A DNA stretch of 45,682 bases from the NCBI GenBank assembly GCA_015903945.1, contig JABMDL010000036.1:1-45682 (forward strand). Direction: 5' to 3'. Below, one piece after another: positions 10,134 through 18,608 of the stretch. How positions within the stretch are numbered: the stretch's first letter is position 1; each line of letters starts with the position of its first letter. Made by a program: the position numbers and the translations under genes. The notes below the pieces were generated by a model. The model saw only the letters and a program-made list of their open reading frames with translations, was not told the DNA's origin and searched no databases. The DNA is from Nitrospira sp. GTDB taxonomy: Bacteria > Nitrospirota > Nitrospiria > Nitrospirales > Nitrospiraceae.

Positions 10134-10379
10134 GTGGTACATCAGTTCATGCCGATTGTGACACTCTCGGCCTGTCCGAGGCTCTCTGGCAAGGCCATGC
10201 TGCCGCAGGGTATTCTTCACTCGCCTACGCATGAGCCACGGATCTCGCGCCCCGGGACTCCACCGACTCCCATTCAGGAGCAAACCATTCCGCTGGCGCT
10301 TGCCGGGCGAGGTGTCATTGGTTGCGTGCAGATGGCTCGCAACACAGCCAAAGTTGAAACCGAACGCAAGGGTGAGTAA
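10134..10379 (+). pseudogene. Remnant of a DEAD-box RNA helicase N-terminus
   Basis: The frame starts with GTG at the position matching the start of the intact helicase at 16383 and encodes 81 residues. After a diverged stretch it recovers the helicase Q-motif region as PPTPIQEQTIPLALAGRGVIGC, against APTPIQAQAIPPALAGRDVIGC in the intact gene. It then degenerates: Walker motif AQTGTGKT is replaced by VQMARNTAK, and the frame stops at once. No downstream helicase motifs follow, so it cannot be a working helicase. It is a truncated, decaying duplicate of the 5' end. Confidence 0.8.
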
Positions 10380-10781
10380 GATCCGCAGGGAGGGGAGTTG
10401 CGACGTGCCGGCCACCAGGCACGGCCTCCGCGATTGGCTGGTACTCCATGAGAAATGAGGGTGAGATGAGACGGGAAACGTTCATCGGTACCGGCGAAAA
10501 ATGGTCTTGCAATAATTGTTTAAAATGGCTATATAGCAAATCCCTGATTAAGAAGTTGAGTAGGAGTGTCTTGCCGTAGGCAAGAGCCAAGCAGAGTCGG
10601 ACTTTTTATCCAGTGAACAAACAGCTTGTCTGGTAGGCCGGGCTTTCCTGAACGATTTCCCCATGCACATGAGGGCCTTGACAAGCCCCTTGTTTGATTA
10701 CGCAACGGTTGCGAGATTGAACTGAGATAGGGTCATTGATAGGTTGTTGTGTCGATTGATTGTATGGAGGAGGCTCATTGT
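10380..10781. other. Intergenic region before the multicopper oxidase, with small inverted repeats
   Basis: No gene is supported. A perfect 7-bp hairpin (TCTTGCC-gta-GGCAAGA, 10569-10585) is not followed at once by a T run. A TTGACA hexamer lies at 10678-10683, but no good -10 is found 16-18 bp later. A 13-bp palindrome sits at 10701-10713. Confidence 0.4.
10701..10713. promoter_or_regulatory. 13-bp palindrome, possible operator upstream of the multicopper oxidase
   Basis: CGCAAC-g-GTTGCG is a perfect inverted repeat 69 bp before the oxidase start and about 18 bp after a TTGACA hexamer. The position suits a regulator-binding site, but no regulator is encoded nearby and the site is short, so this is only a candidate. 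Confidence 0.25.
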
Positions 10782-13700
10782 ATGGCTGCTTCAACAAAAC
10801 AACTGTGGTGGTCGAGATGGTTCGGAGTTGCCGCAGGCTTGGCCCTGATCGGGGCCGCGCCCGCGTTTGCGGTGATGTCGCATGACACGCATGTGACGGA
10901 CGGCTCGAATGCCGACGCTGCTACACCGGTGCATGCGCAGGCCGGTCCAGCGCTCATGGATAAGATGTCGAAGGCCGTTGAGCAGATCGAACGGCAAGTA
11001 CAGTCGAAAGGCCCGTTCCAGGGAGCCAGCGCCCACGCCATGCAACAGGGCGTGCTCCTGGTGGCGGAAGACCCGGACAAGGTGAGGGTATCGCAGGGTG
11101 CCCGGTGTCCGGCGTACGCGCCCGTTCGCACCTACGATGTGACGGCGATCAATGTCGAGATTACCGTGAACCGGTTCGGTGATTTTTATCCGGGCTACAT
11201 GTATGCGCTCACCGAGAACGTCGCGGGTGTGCGTGAGGAAGAAGCCAAGAACAAGACAGCGCGCGAGAGCGACGATCCGACGTTTGCCGAAGGGGCCGTG
11301 TCGAACGGCTTGCAGGGCGACCTGATTCAGCCGCTGGTCATCCGGGCGAACCAGGGCGATTGCCTGAAGCTCACCCTCCGTAACCAGATCGACGGTGAGC
11401 CGACGAACATGATCATGTGGCTCGCACCGGTAAGCCGGCGACCGCCAACAATCCTGATGCGTTGGTGGCGGCTGGGAAGACAGGTGAATTCGAATGGTAC
11501 ATTCCGCCCGATACCCAGGCAGGCGGCCATGCATTTCACAGCCATGCTACGCGGGAACAATACTCGTTGGGGTTATTGGGCTCGTTCGTCGTTGAGCCTC
11601 GCGGGTCGCGGTTCCTCAGCCCGTTTACCGGGGAAGAAATGAAGAGCGGTTGGGAGGCCATGATCGATGTGGCGAACGGATCGGACTTCCGCGAATTCGT
11701 CATTTTCTATCACGAGGCCGGTGACGAGACATTCCGCCTATTGAATCGCAAGGGCGATATGCTGCCGCAGCGCGATGCCCATACTGATACCTACAGGCCG
11801 GCAGCGAGGCTGCTCAACTACCGCAGTGAGCCGCACGGCACGCGGTTGGAGATGCAGGAGCATCTGGTCGGATTTGCCGATGAGTCACAGGGCTACGGAT
11901 CCTATACATTCGGCGATCCCGCCACTACGATTCCGCGTTCCTATCTGGGAGATCCGGCAACGTTCCGGATGGTCGGCGGATCGGAGATCGTCCATTCGCA
12001 CCATCTGCACGGTGGGTCGATCCGCTGGGCCAGACAGCCGGGGACCAGCAAGCTGGACCCGACCCTTTCTAAGAACGGTCCGGTGAAGTTCCCGATGATT
12101 AATGACACGTCTGACCGGTTGGACGTTCAGTCCATCGGCCCGTCGGAGATTTACGATGAAGTGACCGAGGGCGGATCCGGTGGATTACAAGCATTGGCCG
12201 GAGAATTCGTGTTTCATTGCCACATTCCGCAGCACTACGTCACTGGCATGTGGGGGTTCTGGCGTGTGTACAACACGTTGCAAGCACCTGGCTTCCAAAC
12301 CGATGTGATGAAGGCGCTGGTGGAATTGCCGGATCGCAAAGGCAAGATTAAGCCCGCGGTGAGTTCCGACAAGTTGGTTGGGACCACGGTGGATTGGTAT
12401 GGCGGGAAGAAGTGGGAAATTACCAAGGACAAGACCGACTGGAAAGCCAATCCAGTCAAGGTTTCAATCAAGGATTGGGTCGAATACATGCTCCCGCCCC
12501 AGGGTTTGCCTGGGAAGACCGAAGATCAAGTCAAGCAGGCTCAGGCGAATGATGCCACGGTGGTGAATTGGAAGTGGGAAGGGACTCTCGCCCTTAACGA
12601 GCCGGAAACTCCTCATAAGTGGGCGGACTACGTCTCGCCGGCCCCGTTGAAGCGCCCGCCGATCACGTTCGATCCTCAGACCGGCAAGCTGGCGTTCCCA
12701 TGGCTCAGACCGCATCTCGGCAAGCGCCCGCCGTTTGCCCCGAACCATGGCGGCGCGCCATGGCTGGAGCCCTTCCATGTGAGGGAGGATGGTACCAAGA
12801 GCACTGAACCAGCCCGGCCTGGTGAGCAGGGTCCGTGGAGTTTGTGCCCGGAGAATGCTCCGCGGAAATACTTCACGACCCATGCCATTACGCTGCCGAT
12901 CACGCTGAAGCCGGCGACGGCGAACTCCGCCGCCCTGGTCGATCCAATCGGTATGATCTACGTGTTGCACGAAGAAGAAGCAGAAGTGCGACAAAATCCC
13001 AAGAAACAGGTTCCTTTGGTGATTCGCGGCAACGTCTACGATTGCGTGGACGTGATCTTTAAGAACGAGATTCCGGACGACGCCCGAACTGGATGGTCAA
13101 ACAAGATCAATCTCCATCCGCATTTCTTCCAGTTCGATACGAGCGCATCGGACGGTCCGACGATTGGGTTCTCCTATGACATGTCCTTGCGGGCCTTCAC
13201 CATGTTGAAGGATCCACAGCCGGACAAGGGCATGCCCTTGCCGGCCAACACGGTATTGACGGCTGATACGAAGGCCGGTGCGCGGAGCATCACGGTCGCG
13301 GATCCGTCAAAATTCCATGCCAATATCGAATTGGGCGTCGGCATGGACGATCCGAAGTTCTTTGAAGTGGCTCGAATCAAGTCTATCAATGGCAAGACCA
13401 TTACGTTCGATGCACCGTTGAAGTACGCGCATAAAAAGGACGACATTGCCAGCGTGGAATTCATCCGTGAGCGCTGGTACGTCGATGCCGATTTGGGTAC
13501 GGTGTATTGGCATGACCATGTGTTCGGCACCGATACGTGGGGACACGGCTTGTTCTCGGCCTTCATCACGGAGCCGCCGAGGTCGACGTATCATGATCCG
13601 GTGACCGGCAAGGAAATCCGCAGTGGTCCCATTGCGGACATCCATACGCTGGAACCAGTGTCGGCTCATATTCGCGGCAGTTTCCGCGAAGTGATGATGC

Positions 13701-15508
13701 ATATTATGGACAGCAACGCCAGAACGGCGGAGCTCATCACCACGGATAACCCGCAGGCGAAGATCGGCGCGGTGACCGTGGACGGCCCACCGTCGCACCA
13801 ATTCCCCGAGAAGATCAATAAATCACCGATGTGGTTTTTGAACGGAGGTGAGGCGACCACGGGGAGCGGCTACAGCATGCGGGTCGAGCCGTTGAGCGTG
13901 CGGCTCATGAACAATCCAGATCCCTCAAAGCTTTTTGTGTCCGGTATTCACGGGGATCCCGGCACGCCACTCTTGCGTGCCTACCTCGGTGATCCGATCT
14001 TGGTACGTGCATTGGTCGGATCGGCCAATGAGGTGCATACGTGGCATGTGACCGGACATTGGTTCCCGATGGAGCGGTACGCGAAAGACGCGATGCCGCG
14101 CAGCACGGTCCATCTGGTGATCGGTGAACGGTATGACCCGGCGATTCCCGCCGCAGGCGGTCCGCAGAAGCAGGCCGGTGACTATCTCTACTATAGCGGC
14201 CGGGCCTCGCACTTTGCGGAAGGCAGTTGGGGCATCTTTAGAGTCTTCGATGAATTGCAGGGAGATCTGAAGCCCTTGCCGAGTCGGGAGCAGATTCAAA
14301 AATCCGCTCCGTCGGTTTGTCCAGCCGAAGCACCAGTGAAGGCTTTCAACGTGTCGGCGATTGACCAGCAGATCCGGTACCACGATGGCGCGCCGGGTGT
14401 GATGGAAGTCGATCTCGAACGCAAGATGGTGTTTGGAAACGAGCAAGGCAAAATGTACGTGCTCGATGGAGATCGTGGGAAGGTCAAGGCCGGCGACCTG
14501 AAGCCGAGCCCCCTGACTTTACACGTGAACGTCGGGGATTGCGTGAAGATCAACCTCAAGAATGAGATGGCGAAGGAACGGGCCGGGTTCCACGTCGATA
14601 TGATGGCGTTCGATCCGAAAGAGTCGTTCGGCGCCAATGTCGGCAACAACCCCGGTGATCAGACGATCGGGCCGGGCCAGAGCAAGACGTATACGTATTA
14701 TGCTCACCCGGAATACGGCGAGCTCGCGGCCCTGATTCAGGACTGGGGGAACGTCGTCGAGAATCCGCGAAACGGCTTGTTCGGCTCGATCATCATCGGA
14801 CCGAAGGGGTCTACGTATCGCGATCCTGTTACAGGGGACGACATCACGCTGAAAAGCAGTTGGCGTGCTGATGTGGTGGTGGATCGGACGATCTCCGGAA
14901 ACGAGAATCGCAAGAACTACCGCGACTTCTCGCTCATGTTCCAAGATGAAGACAACATTGTCGGTGTGAGCTTCATGCCCTATATTCAACAGGTGGCGGG
15001 AATTACGGCCGTGAATTACCGGTCAGAACCCACCGCATGGAGAATGGAGAAGGGCTGTGAAGTTTCGGAAATCTTCAGCTGCGTGAAAGCCGGCGAGGTT
15101 CCTGCGACTCCGCTGTTGCAGGCCCATGTCGGAGACCCGGTGGCTATTCACGTGTTGGGCGCGTTCAGCGAGCAGGTGCAGCTGTTCACTATAGACGGTC
15201 ACGAGTGGCCTCATGAACCCTACATGCAGGGTGCCGACCAGGTCAGCACCATGGAATTCGGAGGGTCTGAGGTGATCAACGCGCACCTGACCGGAGGAGC
15301 CGGTGGTCCCAATCGGATCGTCGGTGATTATATCTGGAAGAATCAGCGCCCGGCCTTTGCGAATGCCGGTCAGTGGGGACTTTTCAAGGTCCTTCCCATC
15401 GGTGACCAACGCATTAAGTCCTTAATGCCGCAGGTGCCGCCGACGAAAACGGCGGAGCAGCTGATGGATGAAGGCGTAGTGTCCCCGACGTCTTTCAGCG
15501 GGCAGTAA
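10782..15508 (+). CDS. Large exported multicopper oxidase, interrupted by a frameshift near 11411
   Basis: The start ATG follows GGAGGAGG and begins a signal peptide ending about APAFA. The first frame is open to about 11411; the rest continues in another frame to 15508. Restoring one base gives about 1575 residues. Module 1 has a nearly full copper set: HAFHSHA (His250/253/255), HSHHLHGG (about 405) and HCHIPQHYVTGM (His479, Cys480, His481, His485, Met490), that is, type 1 ligands plus trinuclear-site histidines. The frameshift falls where the first His motif should be (NMHH... after repair). Module 2 keeps NLHPHFFQF, WHDH and HTWHVTGHW but has no HCH. Module 3 is more degenerate. The product is probably periplasmic with six cupredoxin domains; MnxG-type manganese oxidases are also very large MCOs, but the substrate here is unknown. 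The long open second frame suggests a recent mutation or a sequencing error. Confidence 0.85.
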
Positions 15509-15523
15509 GAGTCACGGTTGCGG

Positions 15524-15563
15524 CGGCGGTGTCTCTGTAGAAGAGACACCGCCGTTCCTTTTC
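15524..15563 (+). terminator. Rho-independent terminator after the multicopper oxidase
   Basis: A perfect 13-bp stem (15524-15536 pairing with 15542-15554) with a 5-base loop is followed by a T-rich tract (TTCCTTTTC). It begins 15 bp after the oxidase stop codon and should end that transcript. Confidence 0.9.
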
Positions 15564-15621
15564 AGACCTCGTCATCGCGATCAACATTTCCCGTACGTCT
15601 TTCCTTGCCTCAAGACTTAAG

Positions 15622-16149
15622 ATGATGGCTCTCGCATATCGTTTGTTGACCGCGTGCCTGCTGAGTGCCATGGCCTATGGCGTGGTAGGGGTGGTGGGTT
15701 CTCCATCAAGTTTGGCTGATGAGAGTACGCCGGTCCCAGTTGTAAGTCGGGTTGAGGTGGTGCTTGCCAATGAATATCGGAATCAGGTGGCAGCCCTGAA
15801 GGAGGAGTTTGCTCAGGCAGGGATGCCCAATGTGCATTTTCAGTTTGCCAAACGGGGGCAGCCTCCGCAGAATATCGGTGTAGGACGGGATGTGCCGGCC
15901 GATAAGGCAAGGGAAGCCATCCGGTTGGCGCTGAAATACAATCTTGGGGTCGGCATCCTGCTGCCGGAGCGATTGTTTCCTCCCCGATTCATTACGATTG
16001 CGTCGTCGAATTATGATGACACGGTGGAGTATCCCATCGACCGGGGTGCGTTAGCTAAATTGCAGAATCCAGACCTTACCACCGAAGAGTTTCATCGCCT
16101 GTACAAAGAGTTCACTTCAGTCACGCTGGTGCCAAAGGGCCGCTATTGA
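15622..16149 (+). CDS. Exported conserved hypothetical protein
   Basis: A 175-residue product that begins with a signal peptide (residues 1 to about 32, AYRLLTACLLSAMAYGVVGVVG...LA). The ATG doublet at 15622/15625 lacks a strong ribosome-binding site, so the start is uncertain by one codon. The mature part is one compact domain: VEVVLANEYRNQVAALKEEF, then FAKRGQPPQNIGVGRDV, AIRLALKYNLGVGILLPE and a C-terminal LTTEEFHRLYKEFT. I recall similar domains as uncharacterised secreted proteins, and no catalytic residues stand out. It lies between the oxidase terminator and the helicase promoter, so it may be a single-gene transcript. Confidence 0.75.
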   Translation: MMALAYRLLTACLLSAMAYGVVGVVGSPSSLADESTPVPVVSRVEVVLANEYRNQVAALKEEFAQAGMPNVHFQFAKRGQPPQNIGVGRDVPADKAREAIRLALKYNLGVGILLPERLFPPRFITIASSNYDDTVEYPIDRGALAKLQNPDLTTEEFHRLYKEFTSVTLVPKGRY

Positions 16150-16185
16150 GTGAGGGTATGGCTGTGGACGAATTCTATTGATAGG

Positions 16186-16214
16186 TTGACGCCGGCTCCT
16201 GCGTGCTGTATGGT
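16186..16214 (+). promoter_or_regulatory. Sigma-70-type promoter of the helicase gene
   Basis: TTGACG (16186-16191) and TATGGT (16209-16214) are separated by exactly 17 bp. Transcription should start near 16221, giving an untranslated leader of about 160 bases before the GTG at 16383. The decayed copy at 9943 keeps traces of both hexamers, which supports their having been part of the duplicated unit. Confidence 0.65.
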
Positions 16215-16220
16215 GTACCT

Positions 16221-16382
16221 ACATTTGCTTCGTAGTGGTCCGGCGAAGACGATGCTTCAATCATAACGGACTTCGCGATCGCATCGCGACCAGGTCCAGT
16301 TCGGAGTGGCACCCTTCCCGGTTGTTTCTCCCCTCGGTTCTCTGATCCCGTCTTAATGCGATCAAACTGAAAGGATAGTGTA
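16221..16382 (+). promoter_or_regulatory. Long structured leader of the helicase gene (copy B), candidate cis-acting RNA
   Basis: The leader contains a perfect 6-bp hairpin with a 3-base loop (CGCGAT-cgc-ATCGCG, 16274-16288), a pyrimidine-rich stretch (16321-16340) and AAGGA 8 bases before the start codon. About 100 bases (16264-16365) are almost identical to 10016-10116, while the adjoining coding sequence of that copy is strongly diverged. DEAD-box and cold-shock genes often carry long regulated 5' UTRs, so I infer an RNA element controlling translation or stability. It matches no riboswitch that I recognise. Confidence 0.55.
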
Positions 16383-17660
16383 GTGGATACGTCTGTTCAT
16401 AGTCATTTTCATACCCTCGGCTTGTCCGAGACTCTCTTACGGGATCTAACGGCCGCAGGACTTACCGCACCGACTCCCATCCAAGCGCAAGCGATTCCTC
16501 CGGCTCTCGCCGGCCGTGACGTGATCGGCTGCGCGCAAACCGGAACCGGAAAAACCGCCGCGTTCGTCATTCCGATGATCGAGCGGCTAGCGACCCTCCC
16601 AAAGGGGCAACCGCACGCGTTGATCTTGGCTCCCACGCGAGAATTGGCGCTGCAGATTCTGACGACGATTGAAAAGCTCGGACGAAGCCGACGCGTGTCG
16701 GCGACCCTGATTGTGGGAGGCGCGGATATGCAGGCGCAAGTGCGAGGCTTGCGGCAACAACCAGATGTGCTGGTGGCGACTCCCGGCCGGTTGTTGGATC
16801 ACATGTGGAATGGCACGATTCTGTTGTCCGCCATAAGAATTCTGGTGCTGGACGAGGCAGACCGGATGCTGGATATGGGATTCGCGCCACAAATCAATCA
16901 GATTCTCGATGCGCTGCCGGAAGAGCGGCAAACATTGCTGTTTTCAGCCACATTGCCAGGAGACCTGGCACGGTTGGTTCAGGCAAGCGTCAACGACCCT
17001 GTGCGCGTGATGGTAACCCCACCCGCTACAACGGCCGACGGCATTACGCAGGCAATCCATCATACTTCGCATGAGGCCAAAGCCGATCTCCTCCTAGCGT
17101 TACTTGGTGCCGACAAAGACACGGCACTGGTCTTTACCAGGACGAAACATCGAGCCGACCGATTGGGGCGTATGCTGGGAGGGGCAGGACATCGAGTGGC
17201 CGTACTGCATGGGGATCGGAGTTTATCGCAACGGCGTTCCGCCCTGGAGGGGTTTAAACGAGGGACGTTCCGCGTGTTGGTGGCAACGGACATTGCTGCC
17301 CGTGGGATCGATGTGGCGAACATCGGCCATGTGATCAATTTTGACCTGCCCAACTGTCCAGAAGATTATGTGCATAGAATCGGACGAACAGCCAGGATGA
17401 AGGCCACCGGGCGGGCAACTAGTTTTGTCACAAGAGAAGATCGGGAGCAACTCAGGGACATCGAGCGCCTCCTGGGACACGCGGTTCCACTTGCCCCTGG
17501 CAGTGGTGAACCAACGCCTCCAATTCGGGATCATGCGCGAGACAGTGCATCGAGTAGAGGTGAGCGAGCGTCTGCGGCCCACCATCGGTCCGCTGCGCGG
17601 CGTCCGCATTACGGAGACGCATCAGCCGGCCGATCCGGTCGCAGTGTCCACCAGCGATAG
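16383..17660 (+). CDS. rhlE: DEAD-box ATP-dependent RNA helicase, RhlE type
   Basis: A 425-residue protein starting with GTG after AAGGA. Helicase motifs appear in order: Q motif PTPIQAQAI (about 31-39), motif I AQTGTGKT (51-58), PTRELA (84-89), TPGRLLDH, DEAD (157-160), SAT (188-190), ATDIAARGID and HRIGRTAR. These mark an ATP-driven RNA duplex-unwinding enzyme acting in the cytoplasm on ribosome assembly or RNA decay. The C-terminal tail (from about 380) is Arg/Ser/His-rich and disordered, typical for RhlE-like RNA-binding tails. Strong upstream promoter and leader elements imply regulated expression, possibly by temperature. RhlE is the closest name, but other DEAD-box subfamilies are not excluded. 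Confidence 0.92.
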   Translation: MDTSVHSHFHTLGLSETLLRDLTAAGLTAPTPIQAQAIPPALAGRDVIGCAQTGTGKTAAFVIPMIERLATLPKGQPHALILAPTRELALQILTTIEKLGRSRRVSATLIVGGADMQAQVRGLRQQPDVLVATPGRLLDHMWNGTILLSAIRILVLDEADRMLDMGFAPQINQILDALPEERQTLLFSATLPGDLARLVQASVNDPVRVMVTPPATTADGITQAIHHTSHEAKADLLLALLGADKDTALVFTRTKHRADRLGRMLGGAGHRVAVLHGDRSLSQRRSALEGFKRGTFRVLVATDIAARGIDVANIGHVINFDLPNCPEDYVHRIGRTARMKATGRATSFVTREDREQLRDIERLLGHAVPLAPGSGEPTPPIRDHARDSASSRGERASAAHHRSAARRPHYGDASAGRSGRSVHQR

Positions 17661-17733
17661 GTGCATGAAATCCAAAATCGGTACGCGAACCAGGCTTTGT
17701 GAGGTACAGTGATGCTCACGAGGTCGGGTTCGC

Positions 17734-18120
17734 ATGCAGACAACGCATCATCACGGATCCATTCTCAATAAGTTTCGTCGCCATCCCAGAGTCAGGATCT
17801 CCACGCCGTTCAGCTGTACGCTCACCCGATTGGAGTCCAACATCGGTGGGTGGCTTCGCGTTCCGGACGAAGGCGTCGGCGTCGTCTACGACCTTTCCTT
17901 GCGCGGCGTCCGTGTGAGCACCGAAGCCGAGATGAAGCCCGGGGATGTGGTGGGGCTTACACTGCGGTTGCCGAAACAGCTTGCCCCAGCCAGGATTACC
18001 GCCGCGACCGTCCGGTGGACCAAAGACCAAGTTTACGGGCTTGCCTTCCGCAAGATCTCTCCAGCTTCTCTGAGCCGGCTGAATAAGTATATGGCCCTCA
18101 CGACAAGGAGAAAGGACTAA
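17734..18120 (+). CDS. PilZ-domain protein (first of a tandem pair)
   Basis: A 128-residue protein made almost wholly of a PilZ fold. The c-di-GMP-binding signature is present: an arginine patch RRHPRVR near residues 15-21 and DLSLRGVRV near 53-61 (the D/NxSxxG motif). Late strands include ATVRWTKDQVYGLAF. Small stand-alone PilZ proteins bind cyclic di-GMP and relay it to motility, pilus or polysaccharide systems. The start follows a GAGGTCGGG site. Its stop is 6 bp before the next PilZ gene, whose ribosome-binding site overlaps this stop, so the two are co-translated. Confidence 0.88.
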   Translation: MQTTHHHGSILNKFRRHPRVRISTPFSCTLTRLESNIGGWLRVPDEGVGVVYDLSLRGVRVSTEAEMKPGDVVGLTLRLPKQLAPARITAATVRWTKDQVYGLAFRKISPASLSRLNKYMALTTRRKD

Positions 18121-18126
18121 GGAAAA

Positions 18127-18528
18127 ATGGAGGTCTCTGAGCAACGTATCGTCCAGACTCCGGCCTCCGAGCAGGTGCGCCAGCATCCACGCGTCCGTGT
18201 GGTGGAGCCATTCCCGTGTTCTCTCGCTCTTGTCGGATTGAAACGATGGTTGACTTCTGACGAGGGAGGCTTGGGCGTTGTGTATGATGTGTCGGCGAAA
18301 GGCGCGCGGGTGATGACCCAGGTGCTGATCAGTCCGGGCGATCGAATCGCTATCAATCTGCGCCTGCCCAATCAGGCGATGTCGACCTTCATCGAGCTTG
18401 CGACCGTGCGGTGGGGGAAGGGACAGACCTACGGCATAGAATTTCAAGGTGTGTCGTCGCCAGCTGATACGCGCCTTCAGACTTTTGTGGATCGACTCTC
18501 GATGCCTCCTGCTGTTTCTGCACCCTGA
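18127..18528 (+). CDS. PilZ-domain protein (second of a tandem pair)
   Basis: A 133-residue PilZ-type protein. QHPRVRV (about 18-24) supplies the arginine motif, although the first Arg of RxxxR is Gln here, and DVSAKGARV (about 57-65) supplies the DxSxxG motif. It is clearly paralogous to its upstream neighbour (both have GLGVVYDVS or GVGVVYDLS followed by ATVRW), indicating tandem duplication. The AAGGAAAA ribosome-binding site overlaps the preceding stop. The altered first arginine may weaken or change c-di-GMP binding, so the pair may have split into a binding and a non-binding member. Confidence 0.87.
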   Translation: MEVSEQRIVQTPASEQVRQHPRVRVVEPFPCSLALVGLKRWLTSDEGGLGVVYDVSAKGARVMTQVLISPGDRIAINLRLPNQAMSTFIELATVRWGKGQTYGIEFQGVSSPADTRLQTFVDRLSMPPAVSAP

Positions 18529-18608
18529 CGTCTGCGACAGGATAGATTCCCTCTGGCTGAAACCTCTGGGTCATTCTCCGCCGTTTAATTGATCCGAGCC
18601 CTGGTGCT

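Noticed and set aside
10569..10585. Perfect 7-bp hairpin as a terminator
   Set aside because: The T tract lies about 15 bp away rather than directly after the stem, and no gene ends just upstream.
10791..11534. A 247-codon minus-strand open frame
   Set aside because: It is opposite the oxidase signal peptide and first domain and has no supporting features.
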